This document shows, one piece after another, positions 46,631 to 56,236 of a DNA stretch of 64,000 nt. A model generated the notes under the pieces. It was not told the DNA's origin. It saw nothing but the letters and a program-made list of their open reading frames with translations, and did not search any database. The stretch's first letter is position 1. Each line of letters opens with the position of its first letter. The position numbers were made by a program, and so were the translations under genes. Source of the DNA: Methylomarinovum caldicuralii (GTDB lineage: Bacteria; Pseudomonadota; Gammaproteobacteria; Methylococcales; Methylothermaceae); assembly GCF_033126985.1 (NCBI RefSeq), contig NZ_AP024714.1:1504990-1568989 (forward strand), written 5' to 3'.

Positions 46631-48567
46631 TCACTTGTCGAAGCTTTTCTCCAGGCTATGGCACAGATTGCAGGCCACCTGGTCGCCGGCTTTGAGGGTC
46701 GCCAGCACCTTGCCCTCGCGGTCTTTGAGCACCCGGTCCACCGGGGTCTTGGCCAGCCGGGTGCCCAGGTGGTCGGCACCGTGGCAGGCGGCGCAGGGAT
46801 CGCCTTTGGCGTGCTCGAAGAAATCCCCGTGCCTGCTGATCCACGCCGGATCGTTGACCGGATGCATGCCGTGGGGACCGTCCAGGGTGCCCTTGGGGAA
46901 GCTGCCTTCGGTGTGGCAGACGGTGCATTCCAGCAGGGTGCCCCTGTGTCCCTGAAGCTGCATCGCGGTCACGTTGTCGTTGGCGTTGGGGTTGCGGTTG
47001 GGCCAGATGGCGTGCGGGCTGCCGTGGCAGCTTTCGCAGCCCAGTCCGCCGTGGCCGTGGCTGTCGCGGTACAGGGTGCCGGGATTCTCGGCGAAGCGCG
47101 ACGTTACCGGCGGCAGTGGCGTGGCGGCCGGATCGTCGGGATCGTAGGCCACGCAGTCCACCTCGTAGGACACCGGGGTGACCACGTCGGTGGTGGCCAG
47201 CACCTTGCCGCTGGCCTTGTCCAGCGCCTGCACCCGCAGCAGCGGATAGGAATTGAAACGGCCTTGGTCGTCCACCGGGGTCATGGGAATGCCCTCGGCA
47301 GTGAACCAGCCGTGCTCCGCCACGAAGGCGCTGAACGCCTGGGGATCTTTGGCTTGGTAGGGGACGCTGATGCCGGGCATGTAGCGGCCGTGGTCGGTGT
47401 TGTGGTGTACCGGTAGCCCCTCGTCCGGATGGACTAGGCCGGGCGGCAGCCCAAACAGCAGCTCGGCGTTGGTTTCCCCGTTGGGGCCGACCGAATCCCA
47501 GAAGTCGCTCTTGACGATCTGGGCAGCATCGGCGCTGGCCCCCACCGGATAGTTCTGGCTGGTGGAGTTGATCGAGTCCGGCCCCACCGGGTCGTTGGGA
47601 TTGGAAGCAGCCGAGTAGCGCAGTTCCACCACCGCATCGTCGAGCAGCTGAGGCTCGCTGCCGCGGCGCAGGGCGTGGGCGTTGACGGTGTTGAATGGCG
47701 GCAGCACGCTGAAGGGATAGGAACTCAGGTCGGCGCAGTGCATTCCCAGGTCGTTGGCCGGCAGCACCACGTGGTTGCCGTCGCCGGAACCCGGCTCGCC
47801 CGGCGCCGGCTGCTGCGGCACCATGGCGGTGGTGGGCGGCGGGTTGCCGACGATCACCGTGTGGGTGGCGTCACAGCGGTTGCCGTGGTCGTCGGTGACA
47901 TGGAAATGGACCTGGAAGCGGCCGGGACGGTCGAAGGTGACCGGGGCCGGATCTGGCACCGTTGGACGGGCGTCGGCACCGCCGCTGAAATCCCACTCGT
48001 AGCTCAGCGGGCCGCCCTCGGGATCGCTGGCGCTGCCGGCGAAATCCACCGTCCGTCCCAGACCGATCTGCACCGGATCGGCCGCAGGGGCGACGATCTG
48101 GCATTCGGGCGGCAGATTGGCCGTCGGCGGTGGTGGCGGGGTGCCACCACCGCCGCTGCTGCAATGCTCCGGCGCATGGCGGACGTCACGGCGGGCCGTG
48201 AGGCCGTCCACCCGCGCTTCGACGGCACAGGGTACCTCACCGCCACTCAGGTCCCTGAGTTTGAATTTGACCGAATCGTCGTCGCTGCTGCGCGAGGCCA
48301 ACAACGCCCCGGTGACGGCATCGTAGAGCTCGATCCGGTAACGCCGGTCCCCACCATGACGCAGCTTGGCCTTGACCTCCAGGCGGTGCTTCTCGGCTTT
48401 GTACTCGGCCTTGTCGATCTTCAGGCTCAGTTTCTCGGATTTCTCGTGTCTTTCTTTGTGATCGCGTCTGTCGTCATCGTCTGGCCGCCCCAGGCCGGGG
48501 CGGCCAGACACAAGACCGCCAGCAGAACCGGCAGCCGGCGGAACCAGGACTTATAATTTTTAACCAT
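46631..48567 (-). CDS. Exported tetraheme c-type cytochrome with PKD domain; apparent frameshift after signal peptide
   Basis: The main frame carries an acidic/basic N-terminal segment, a Pro-rich linker, a PKD-like domain (PVQIGLGRTVDFAGSASDPEGGPLSYEWDF), then a long domain (VVLPANDLGMHCADLSSYPFSVLPPFN) and four heme sites CESCH, CTVCH, CAACH and CNLCH in the last 130 residues. In that frame there is no signal peptide. A perfect one (MVKNYKSWFRRLPVLLAVLCLAAPAWG) lies just upstream from an ATG at 48567 in another frame, and joins RPDDDDRRD if one base is added at GGGGC (about 48490). The protein is probably periplasmic or surface-exposed and passes electrons; partner unknown. Confidence 0.8.
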
Positions 48568-48874
48568 TTTTAATGGTCATGGATATCGCTCCCTTGTTTT
48601 TGGATCCTTCAGCAGCATATAAGCAATTACCGAACCAACTCTGACGATCCGTTTGTCACCTTTCGCCGTTCGTCACCCAAAAGCGACAGTTTTCCTGCCC
48701 TTGGCGCTGAAATACCGTTTCCCCGGAATTTCAGGCCGTCGCCTCGGGGCAACAGTCACAAACATTCCCGACACTGGTAAAATGCCCGCTCTCCTCCAGC
48801 GGGCGTTTGCCAAGACCGTGGCGATTTGCGATGATCATCAGCTTTAGCTGTCGCTAATACACAAGGAAGCCCTC
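48568..48874. promoter_or_regulatory. 307-base gap before tolC with promoter-like -10 and hairpin
   Basis: No gene is visible. A TAAAAT (48778-48783) with a weak -35 (GTCACA) may be the promoter of the exporter operon. Just after it GCCCGCT (48784-48790) pairs with AGCGGGC (48798-48804), a hairpin in the 5' leader that could attenuate or protect the mRNA. The ribosome site AAGGAAG precedes tolC. Confidence 0.35.
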
Positions 48875-50245
48875 ATGCGCCACTGGTTTCTCCTGATGCT
48901 CATCCTCTCCCTCCCCGTCCACGCCGACAACCTGCTCGACGTCTACCGCCTGGCACTGCAAAACGATCCCACCATCCGCGCCGCCCGCGCCAGTCTCAAG
49001 GCCGGGCTGGAGGCGGAAAAGCTGGGGCTGGCGGAGCTGCTGCCGAAGGTGGAGAGCAAGCTGGGCTTCAATTTCACCCGCAAGGAGAACCTGGGCCAGT
49101 TTCCAGCGGGCTCTCTGCTCATTCCCAGCAACACCAAGACCAATTCCGTCACCCACAACTGGCGCCTGCAGCTGGTCCAGCCGATCTTCGACCTGACCGC
49201 CTGGTTCCGTTTCCGCCGGGGACAGGACCTGACGCGCCAGGCCAAGGTGCGCTTCACCGCCGAGCAGCAGGCGCTGATCCTGCGGGTGGTGGAAGCCTAC
49301 GTCGCGGTGCTGCGGGCCCGCGCCAATCTGGCCGCCTCCAAGGCGCGGGAGGCGGCGACCAAGCGCCAGCTGGATCTGGCCAAGGAGCGTTTCGAAGTCG
49401 GCTTGGCCGCCATCACCGACGTGCGCGAGGCCGAGGCCGGCTACAACCTGGCGGTCGCCACCCGTCTGGCGGACGAAGGGGCGGTCAGCGTGGCGATGGA
49501 GAAACTCACCGTGCTGACCGGCCGCTATCACGGCCCGCTCTGGGACCTGAAGGCCGACTATCCGGTGGAACCGCCCGATCCGGCCGACCGCGACGCCTGG
49601 GTTCGCTTCGCCCTGCAGAACAACTACGACCTCAAGGCCGCCGCCCTGGAGAAGGAAGCCGCCCGCCAGGGTGCCCGCGCCGCCGCCGCCGAACACCTGC
49701 CCAAGATCGTCGCCAGCGCCGGTTACGGCCACAGCCACACCGACGCGGAGCAGAACAACATGAAACAGGATCTCAATTCTGCGTTCGAGATCGACAACCG
49801 CGTGGGCGATGTCAGCCTGGACCTGGCCATGCCGCTGTTCGCCGGCGGCGGCATCAGCGCCGCCCGCCGCCAGGCCCGGGCCGAGTTCGAACGCAGCCGG
49901 GAAAACTGGCTCGGCACCCAACGCACCGTGCAGCAGGCCACCCGCGCCGAGTACATCAATCTCATGACCAGCATCGCCCGCATCGAGGCCGGAAAACTGG
50001 CGGTGGCCTCCGCCCGGGCCTCCCTGGAGGCGACCCGGGCCGGTTACGAGGTCGGCACCCGCAATATCGTCGATGTACTCAACACCGTCCAGGGGCTCTA
50101 TGCCGCCGAGCGCGACTACGCCAACGCCCGCCTCGACTACGTCCTGGCCAGGCTGCGCCTCAAGCGCCTCGCCGGCACCCTGACCCCGGCCGATATCCAC
50201 GCCCTCAACCACTGGCTCGATCCCCCCCATGAGCCGGAAAACTAA
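48875..50245 (+). CDS. TolC-family outer-membrane channel
   Basis: 456 residues. Signal peptide (MRHWFLLMLILSLPVHA), then the repeated helix-strand layout of TolC: DVYRLALQNDPTIRAARASLKAGLEAEKLGLAELLPKVES in the first half and YDLKAAALEKEAARQGARAAAAEHLPKIVA in the second, ending with GTRNIVDVLNTVQGLYAAERDYANARLDYVLARLRLKRLAGTL. It forms the outer-membrane duct of the exporter encoded by the next four genes. Confidence 0.93.
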   Translation: MRHWFLLMLILSLPVHADNLLDVYRLALQNDPTIRAARASLKAGLEAEKLGLAELLPKVESKLGFNFTRKENLGQFPAGSLLIPSNTKTNSVTHNWRLQLVQPIFDLTAWFRFRRGQDLTRQAKVRFTAEQQALILRVVEAYVAVLRARANLAASKAREAATKRQLDLAKERFEVGLAAITDVREAEAGYNLAVATRLADEGAVSVAMEKLTVLTGRYHGPLWDLKADYPVEPPDPADRDAWVRFALQNNYDLKAAALEKEAARQGARAAAAEHLPKIVASAGYGHSHTDAEQNNMKQDLNSAFEIDNRVGDVSLDLAMPLFAGGGISAARRQARAEFERSRENWLGTQRTVQQATRAEYINLMTSIARIEAGKLAVASARASLEATRAGYEVGTRNIVDVLNTVQGLYAAERDYANARLDYVLARLRLKRLAGTLTPADIHALNHWLDPPHEPEN

Positions 50246-51287
50246 AATCCTGGTATCGCTTGCCATCCTGCTGGGCCTCAGCGCCTACGCCTGGTACCGG
50301 CACGATGGAAGCGAAGAAGCCGATGGCGGGCTGACCCTGTACGGCAACATTGCCCTGCGCCAGATCGACCTGGCGGTCAACGGCAGCGAGCGCCTGACCA
50401 AGGTGCTGCTGTGGGAGGGCGACCGGGTCCGTCCCGGCCAGCTCATGGCCCAGCTCGACCTGGAGCCGTTCCAGGCCGAGGTGGCCCGCCTCGAAGCCGA
50501 GGTCGCGACCCAAAAGGCGGTGGTGGAAAAACTGGAAAACGGCAGCCGTCCCCAGGAGATCGAGCGCGCCCGCGCCCAGCTCGCCGAAGCCAAGGCGCTG
50601 GAACAGGACGCCTGGATCACCTACCGGCGGCTGAAAAAACTGCTGCCGCGCAAGCTCGTCTCCCCGGAGGAAGTGGACAACGCCAAGGCCAAAGCCGAGG
50701 CGGCCAGCGCCCGCCGCCGGGCGGCGGAACAGAACCTGAGCCTGGCCATCGAGGGACCGCGGCGGGAAGACAAGGCCGCCGCCAGAGCCCGCCTCAAATC
50801 GCTCCAGGCGCAGCTGGCCCTGGCCAAACATAATCTGCGCAATGCCAGCCTCTACGCCCCCGCCGCCGGCATCGTCCGCGACCGCATCCTCGAACCCGGC
50901 GACCTGGCCAGTCCCCAGCGCCCGGTCTACACCCTCGCCCTGACCGATCCCCTGTGGGCCCGGGTCTACGTGGACGAGCCCGATCTGGGCAAACTGAAAT
51001 TGGGGATGCGGGCCGAAATCACCACCGACAGTTTCCCGGACAAGCGTTATCCCGGCTGGGTGGGCTACATCTCCCCCAGCGCCGAGTTCACCCCCAAAAC
51101 GGTCCAGACCGAGAAGCTGCGCACCCATCTGGTCTATCAGGTGCGGGTGTTCGCCTGCAATCCGGAAGGGGAACTGCGTCTGGGAATGCCGGTGACCGTG
51201 CGCATTCCTCTGCCCCAGACTCCCGACGCCCGCAAGCCGATCCCCTGCCGGCAGCCACAGCCCCAAGATGGCGACCCGCCCGCCTGA
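50229..51287 (+). CDS. HlyD-type periplasmic adaptor (YbhG-like)
   Basis: 352 residues. An N-terminal membrane segment (ILVSLAILLGLSAYAWY), a biotinyl-lipoyl half (ALRQIDLAVNGSERLTKVLLWEGDRVRPGQLMAQLD), a long helical hairpin (about 80-205) and the second half (NASLYAPAAGIVRDRILEPGDLASPQRPVYTLALTDPLWARVYVDEPDLGKLKLGM) are all present. It links the inner-membrane ABC transporter to TolC. Overlaps tolC by 17 bases and the ATPase gene by 20. Confidence 0.92.
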   Translation: MSRKTKILVSLAILLGLSAYAWYRHDGSEEADGGLTLYGNIALRQIDLAVNGSERLTKVLLWEGDRVRPGQLMAQLDLEPFQAEVARLEAEVATQKAVVEKLENGSRPQEIERARAQLAEAKALEQDAWITYRRLKKLLPRKLVSPEEVDNAKAKAEAASARRRAAEQNLSLAIEGPRREDKAAARARLKSLQAQLALAKHNLRNASLYAPAAGIVRDRILEPGDLASPQRPVYTLALTDPLWARVYVDEPDLGKLKLGMRAEITTDSFPDKRYPGWVGYISPSAEFTPKTVQTEKLRTHLVYQVRVFACNPEGELRLGMPVTVRIPLPQTPDARKPIPCRQPQPQDGDPPA

Positions 51288-52971
51288 GCCGGCCCTCCGG
51301 ATCGAGGCGGTCCGCAAGACCTTTCCCCCGGACGTCACCGCCCTCGACGGTTTCGGCGCCACCGTCCGGGCCGGCGCCGTCACCGGCCTGATCGGTCCCG
51401 ACGGTGCCGGCAAGACCACCCTGATGCGGCTGATCGCCGGCCTGCTGGCGCCCGACGGGGGGCGGATCGTGGTGATCGGCACCGACGTGGTGACCGATGC
51501 CGCCCGGGTCCAGGTCCAGCTCGGCTACATGCCCCAGCGTTTCGGCCTCTACGAGGACCTGACGGTGCAGGAAAACCTGGATCTGTACGCCGACCTCCAC
51601 AGCGTTCCCCTGCCGGAACGCCCGCAGCGCTACGCCCAACTGCTGCACATGACCGGGCTGTCCCCATTCACCGCCCGGCTGGCGGGACGGCTTTCCGGCG
51701 GCATGAAGCAGAAGCTGGGGCTGGCCTGCGTGCTGGTGGGCCGCCCCCGGCTGCTGCTGCTGGACGAACCCACCGTCGGCGTCGATCCGGTCTCCCGCCG
51801 TGAACTGTGGCAGATTCTCTATACCCAGGTGCGCGAGCAGGGACTGACGGTGCTCCTCTCGACCGCCTATCTGGACGAGGCCGAACGCTGCCAGGAAGTC
51901 ATCCTGCTCCACCGCGGCCGCAAGCTGGGACAGGCCCCGCCGCGCCATTTCATCGAACCGATGCGGGGACGGGTCTATCGGGCCCGCACCCCCAACCTGT
52001 CCAAACGCCGCCTGCAACAACAGCTGCTGCAGCGGCCGGAGATCGCCGACGCCGTCATCCAGGGGGACTGGGTGCGGCTGGTAACCCGAACGCCGCAGCC
52101 GCCCCGGCTGGACGATCTTCACACCACCGTCGAGGCCGTCGCCCCCAGGCTGGAGGACGCCTTCATCGTCCGTCTGCTCGAAGCCGGAGAACGGATCACG
52201 GTCAGCGAGGTGACCCTGTCGCGGCAGCTGAAGACGGGAAAGCGCGAGGCGGTCATCCGCGTCCGCAATCTCAAACGCCGCTTTGGCGATTTCTATGCCG
52301 TCAAGGGCATCTCCTTCGAGGTTTACCGCGGCGAGGTATTCGGCCTTCTGGGGGCCAACGGCGCCGGCAAGACCACCACCTTCCGCATGCTGTGCGGCCT
52401 TTTGCCGGTGAGCGAGGGGGAGGCCAGGGTGGCGGGATTCGACATGCGCCACGCCCCAGCCCGGGCCCGCGCCCGCTTCGGCTACATGGCGCAGAAATTC
52501 TCCCTCTACGGCCAGCTGAGCGTGGGGGAAAACCTCAGCTTCTTCGCCGGCGCCTACGGTCTGGGCAGTCGCTGCAAACGCGAGCGCATCGACTGGGCCC
52601 TTGAAACTTTCGAACTGGTCCCGTGGCGCCGCCAGCGCGCCATCGACCTGCCCCTGGGCTACAAGCAGCGCCTGGCCATGGCCTGCACCCTGCTGCACGA
52701 ACCGGACATCCTGTTTCTCGACGAACCCACGTCCGGGGTCGCCCCCCTGGCGCGGCGGGAGTTCTGGCTGCGCATCAACACCCTGGCCGAACAGGGGGTG
52801 ACGGTGCTGGTAACCACCCATTTCATGGAAGAGGCCGAATACTGCGACCGTCTGGTCATCATGCAGGCCGGGGAGATCCTGGCTTCAGGCTCGCCGGAGG
52901 TGATTCGCCGCCAGACCGATGCGGCGACTCTGGAAGAGGCTTTCATCCAATTGATCGAGCACCACCCATGA
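51268..52971 (+). CDS. ABC transporter ATPase with two nucleotide-binding domains (YbhF-like)
   Basis: 567 residues. NBD1: Walker A GPDGAGKTT (about 37-45), signature LSGGMKQKLGLA, Walker B LLLLDEPTVGVDP. NBD2 (from about 325): GANGAGKTT, degenerate signature LPLGYKQRLAMA and ILFLDEPTSGVAP. Both domains sit in one chain, as in YbhF. The second signature lacks the Ser of LSGG, so NBD2 may hydrolyse ATP differently. It powers export with the two permeases that follow. Confidence 0.93.
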   Translation: MATRPPEPALRIEAVRKTFPPDVTALDGFGATVRAGAVTGLIGPDGAGKTTLMRLIAGLLAPDGGRIVVIGTDVVTDAARVQVQLGYMPQRFGLYEDLTVQENLDLYADLHSVPLPERPQRYAQLLHMTGLSPFTARLAGRLSGGMKQKLGLACVLVGRPRLLLLDEPTVGVDPVSRRELWQILYTQVREQGLTVLLSTAYLDEAERCQEVILLHRGRKLGQAPPRHFIEPMRGRVYRARTPNLSKRRLQQQLLQRPEIADAVIQGDWVRLVTRTPQPPRLDDLHTTVEAVAPRLEDAFIVRLLEAGERITVSEVTLSRQLKTGKREAVIRVRNLKRRFGDFYAVKGISFEVYRGEVFGLLGANGAGKTTTFRMLCGLLPVSEGEARVAGFDMRHAPARARARFGYMAQKFSLYGQLSVGENLSFFAGAYGLGSRCKRERIDWALETFELVPWRRQRAIDLPLGYKQRLAMACTLLHEPDILFLDEPTSGVAPLARREFWLRINTLAEQGVTVLVTTHFMEEAEYCDRLVIMQAGEILASGSPEVIRRQTDAATLEEAFIQLIEHHP

Positions 52972-54077
52972 ACCGCCGTCTCCCCGCCCTCATCCGCAAG
53001 GAATTCATCCAGGTGGTGCGCGATCCGTCCAGCATCGCCATCGCCTTCGTGCTGCCGGTGATCCTGCTGCTGCTGTTCGGCTACGGGGTTTCCCTCGACG
53101 CCAAACGGGTGCCGCTGGCGCTCATCGCCGAGCGCCCCAGCCCCGAAACCCAAAGCCTCTTCAGCGGCTTTTACCGCTCCGGGTATTTCGTGCCGGTGCC
53201 GATGGCGGACATGGCCGGCGCCGAGCGGCTGCTGGTCGAGGGGGACATCAAAGGCATCGTCTATCTGCAGAGCGACTTTCTGCGCCGGCTGAAGACGGGC
53301 GGCGCCCCGATCCAGCTCATCGTCAACGGTATCGACGCCAACACCGCCCGCCTGGTGCAGGGCTACGTCACCGGGGTGTGGCTGCAGTGGCTCCAGCGCC
53401 GGGCCCTGGAAGAACGCCTGCCCCCGGCGCCGGCGATCGACCTGCAGCAGCGCATCTGGTACAACCCCGAGGTGGAAAGCCGCAATTTCCTCGTTCCCGG
53501 CCTGATCGCGGTCATCATGACCCTGATCGGCGCCCTGCTCACCTCCATGGTCATCGCCCGGGAATGGGAACGGGGCACCATGGAGGCGCTGATGTCCACG
53601 CCGGTCACCATGGGGGAGATCCTCCTGGGCAAGATCGGGACTTATTTCCTTCTCGGCACCGGCGGGCTGCTGCTGGCGGTGGCGATGGCGGTGTGGCTGT
53701 TCCAGGTGCCGCTGCGCGGCTCGTTCTGGCTTCTGTGGCTGGGCTCGTCGCTGTTTCTGCTGGTGGCCCTGGGGATGGGACTGCTGATTTCCACCGTGGC
53801 CAAAAACCAGTTCGTCGCCGGCCAGATCGCCATCATCACCGCCTTCCTGCCGGCGTTCATCCTCTCCGGCCTCATCTTCGAGATCGGCAGCATGCCGACG
53901 GCGATCCAGTGGCTCACCTGGCTGATTCCGGCCCGCTACTATGTCGCCATCCTGCAGACGGTGTTTTTGGCCGGGGACATCTGGCCGGTGCTCTGGCCCA
54001 ATCTGGCGGCCCTGGTGCTGATGGCGGCCTTCTTTCTGGGCCGGACCCGGCAATTGTCGCGCAAACGTCTGGAGTGA
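52968..54077 (+). CDS. ABC-2 type permease (YbhS-like)
   Basis: 369 residues. One N-terminal membrane helix (FVLPVILLLLFGYGVSL), a periplasmic domain of about 140 residues and five C-terminal helices (LIAVIMTLIGALLTSMVIAREWERGTMEALMSTPV contains the ABC-2 hallmark). Start overlaps the ATPase stop (ATGA). It forms the membrane pore with the next gene. Confidence 0.93.
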   Translation: MNRRLPALIRKEFIQVVRDPSSIAIAFVLPVILLLLFGYGVSLDAKRVPLALIAERPSPETQSLFSGFYRSGYFVPVPMADMAGAERLLVEGDIKGIVYLQSDFLRRLKTGGAPIQLIVNGIDANTARLVQGYVTGVWLQWLQRRALEERLPPAPAIDLQQRIWYNPEVESRNFLVPGLIAVIMTLIGALLTSMVIAREWERGTMEALMSTPVTMGEILLGKIGTYFLLGTGGLLLAVAMAVWLFQVPLRGSFWLLWLGSSLFLLVALGMGLLISTVAKNQFVAGQIAIITAFLPAFILSGLIFEIGSMPTAIQWLTWLIPARYYVAILQTVFLAGDIWPVLWPNLAALVLMAAFFLGRTRQLSRKRLE

Positions 54078-54080
54078 ACG

Positions 54081-55178
54081 ATGCTGCAACGGATCTGGCA
54101 TCTGATCGTCAAGGAATTTTTGACCCTGCTGAAGGACAAGCGCAGCCGCTTCGTGGTCATCGTCTCGCCCCTGGTGCAGCTGCTGGTGTTCGGTTACGCG
54201 GCCACCTTCGACCTCAACCACATTCCCTACGCGGTCTATGACGAGGACAAAGGGGAACGGTCGCAGCAGGTGCTGGCGCGGCTGCGGGGCTCGCCGGTGT
54301 TCGAGGAGGTCGCCCGGATCGACCATGACGCTCAAATCGCCCCCTTGGTCGACCGGCGCGGGGTGCTGTTTGTGCTCCATTTCGGGCCCTACTTCAGCGC
54401 ACGCTTCGCCCGCGGTCAGAGCCCACCGCTGCAGGTAATCATCGACGGGCGCAATTCCAACACCGCCCTCATCACCCTCGGCTATCTGCGCACCATTCTG
54501 GCGGATTTCACCATCGAACGCCTGGACCTAAATCCGCCGGCGCGGCTGGTGACCCGCGCCTGGTTCAACGAAAACCTGCAGAGCCGCTGGTTCATCGTCC
54601 CCGGCATCTTCGCCCTGCTGACCCTGGTGGTGGCCATGGTGACCACCGCCCTGACCGTGGCCCGCGAACGGGAACAGGGCACCTTCGACCAGCTTCTGGT
54701 CACGCCCCTGACCCCCTTCGAGATTCTGATCGGCAAGACGGTGCCGCCCTTCGTCATCGGCCTCCTCGAAGGCAGCCTGATCCTGGTCGCGGCAGTGTAC
54801 TGGTTCGAGGTCCCCTTCCGCGGCGCCCTGTGGCTGCTGTATGCCGGCCTGGCGGTCTATCTGCTGGCGGCCATCGGCGTCGGCCTGATGATCTCCTCCC
54901 TGGCGGTGACCCAGCAGCAGGGCCTGATGGGGGCGTTTCTGTTCATCGTCCCGGCGGTGATCCTGTCAGGTTTCGCCACCCCCATCGAGAACATGCCGGA
55001 AATGGTCCAGCGCATCACCCTCCTCGATCCGATGCGCTACTTCCTCGTCATCGTCCGCACCACCTTTCTGGCCGACCCATCCCTTTCCCTGCTCTGGCCC
55101 CAGTTCTGGCCCATGGCGGTCATCAGCGTGGCAACCCTGGCGCTGGCGGCGTGGCTGTTCCGTCACCGGTTGTATTGA
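54081..55178 (+). CDS. ABC-2 type permease (YbhR-like)
   Basis: 365 residues with the same layout as the preceding permease: helix at about 20-40 (IVSPLVQLLVFGYAATF), periplasmic domain and a terminal five-helix bundle with VTTALTVAREREQGTFDQLLVTPL. Three bases after the first permease. Substrates of YbhFSR-type exporters include drugs and cations; here unknown. Confidence 0.93.
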   Translation: MLQRIWHLIVKEFLTLLKDKRSRFVVIVSPLVQLLVFGYAATFDLNHIPYAVYDEDKGERSQQVLARLRGSPVFEEVARIDHDAQIAPLVDRRGVLFVLHFGPYFSARFARGQSPPLQVIIDGRNSNTALITLGYLRTILADFTIERLDLNPPARLVTRAWFNENLQSRWFIVPGIFALLTLVVAMVTTALTVAREREQGTFDQLLVTPLTPFEILIGKTVPPFVIGLLEGSLILVAAVYWFEVPFRGALWLLYAGLAVYLLAAIGVGLMISSLAVTQQQGLMGAFLFIVPAVILSGFATPIENMPEMVQRITLLDPMRYFLVIVRTTFLADPSLSLLWPQFWPMAVISVATLALAAWLFRHRLY

Positions 55179-55196
55179 GCCGGGTCAGACTGTTCT

Positions 55197-55321
55197 TTAA
55201 GGTGCGATCACGCCATTGTCGAGATAGGTTCTGTCGCAAAAGAACACCAACTTCGGATCGGGCTGGGTGAGCTTTTCGGCCTTGTCGGCATAGCTGAGGG
55301 GGGCTATTTGTGCCTGGTCAT
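55197..55321 (-). pseudogene. Possible small ORF with frameshift (about 40 aa)
   Basis: An ATG at 55321 with AGGAG upstream reads only five codons, but the neighbouring frame continues as IAPLSYADKAEKLTQPDP, KLVFFCDRTYLDNGVIAP and a stop at 55197. One extra A in the AAA run (about 55306) would join them. No family recognised; it may be a gene fragment or chance. Confidence 0.25.
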
Positions 55322-55386
55322 GGTTTGAATCTCCTGGGGCGGAAAACGGCCCTTACGTGTCGGGCTTGCGGCCGACCACATGGGCA

Positions 55387-55415
55387 CAAAAAAACCGGCA
55401 AGCGCCGGCTTTTTT
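55387..55415. terminator. Terminator between exporter operon and tRNA-Arg
   Basis: CCGGC-AAGC-GCCGG stem flanked by A7 and T6, so it can work in both directions; it lies 18 bases beyond the tRNA-Arg 3' end. Confidence 0.8.
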
Positions 55416-55432
55416 GTAAGTCATTGAATTTA

Positions 55433-55509
55433 TGGCGCGCCCGAGAGGATTCGAACCTCTGACCTCAGGCTCCGGAGGCCTGCGCTCTATCCAGCTGAGC
55501 TACGGGCGC
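55433..55509 (-). tRNA. tRNA-Arg (anticodon CCG)
   Basis: 77 bases; acceptor GCGCCCG/CGGGCGC, anticodon loop CTCCGGA giving CCG, encoded CCA. Confidence 0.97.
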
Positions 55510-55555
55510 TTTTGAAGCTTTGAATTTTATCCTGTTTGGCGCTTTGGCACAATGT

Positions 55556-56236
55556 TCAAATTTCCTGAACCACGGAAGCCAGGCGATGGGCCCAACGGGT
55601 GGTTTCCGGCAGTTTGTAGCGGGTCGTGCAGGCCAGCACCCAGCGCACCGCCGATTCGATGGAAAGCCGATGACCCGGGGAGATGTAGAGCGGCTTGACC
55701 CCCTTGCGGGTACGGACCACGGCGCCGATGATCTCGCCGTTGTCCTCCAGCGGCACCCAGGCGCCCTTCTCGTCGGGCACGGGGCCGTGACTGCCGATCA
55801 ACCGGGTCTTGCCGACGCCGATAGTGGGATGATCCAGCAACACCCCCAAATGGCTGGCAATGCCGAAACGGCGGGGGTGGGCGATGCCCTGACCGTCGCA
55901 CAGCAGCAATTCCGGAAGACGTGGCAGCTTTTCCAGGGCCCGGAGCACCGCGGGGATCTCCCGGAAGGACAGCAGGCCGGGAATGTAGGGAAACGCCGTG
56001 GGCGTCTCGGCGCTGCTGTGGGCGAGTAACTGCAACGACGGAAAGTCCAGCACCGCCACCGCCGCGCGCGTGATTCGGTTTTCGTTCTTGAATCCCACAT
56101 CGATGCCGGCGACGGTCTCCACCGGCTCTGGGAGATCGTCCTCCAGCCGGACGAAACGACGCAGCCGCTGCTGGATGGCGATGGCTTCCCGGGGCGTCAC
56201 GTCCCAGGGATGGGCGTGATGCAGTCTAAGCCTCAC
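55556..56236 (-). CDS. nfi: Endonuclease V
   Basis: 226 residues from a GTG at 56236. VAGIDVGF carries the first catalytic Asp, [20 protein letters not shown] the PYIPGxLxFRE signature (about 83-100), [36 protein letters not shown] the central motif and [16 protein letters not shown] the last one. It cuts DNA near deaminated bases such as inosine. Overlaps mazG by 11 bases; both counter damaged nucleotides, which may explain the pairing. Confidence 0.95.
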   Translation of the reverse strand: MRLRLHHAHPWDVTPREAIAIQQRLRRFVRLEDDLPEPVETVAGIDVGFKNENRITRAAVAVLDFPSLQLLAHSSAETPTAFPYIPGLLSFREIPAVLRALEKLPRLPELLLCDGQGIAHPRRFGIASHLGVLLDHPTIGVGKTRLIGSHGPVPDEKGAWVPLEDNGEIIGAVVRTRKGVKPLYISPGHRLSIESAVRWVLACTTRYKLPETTRWAHRLASVVQEI

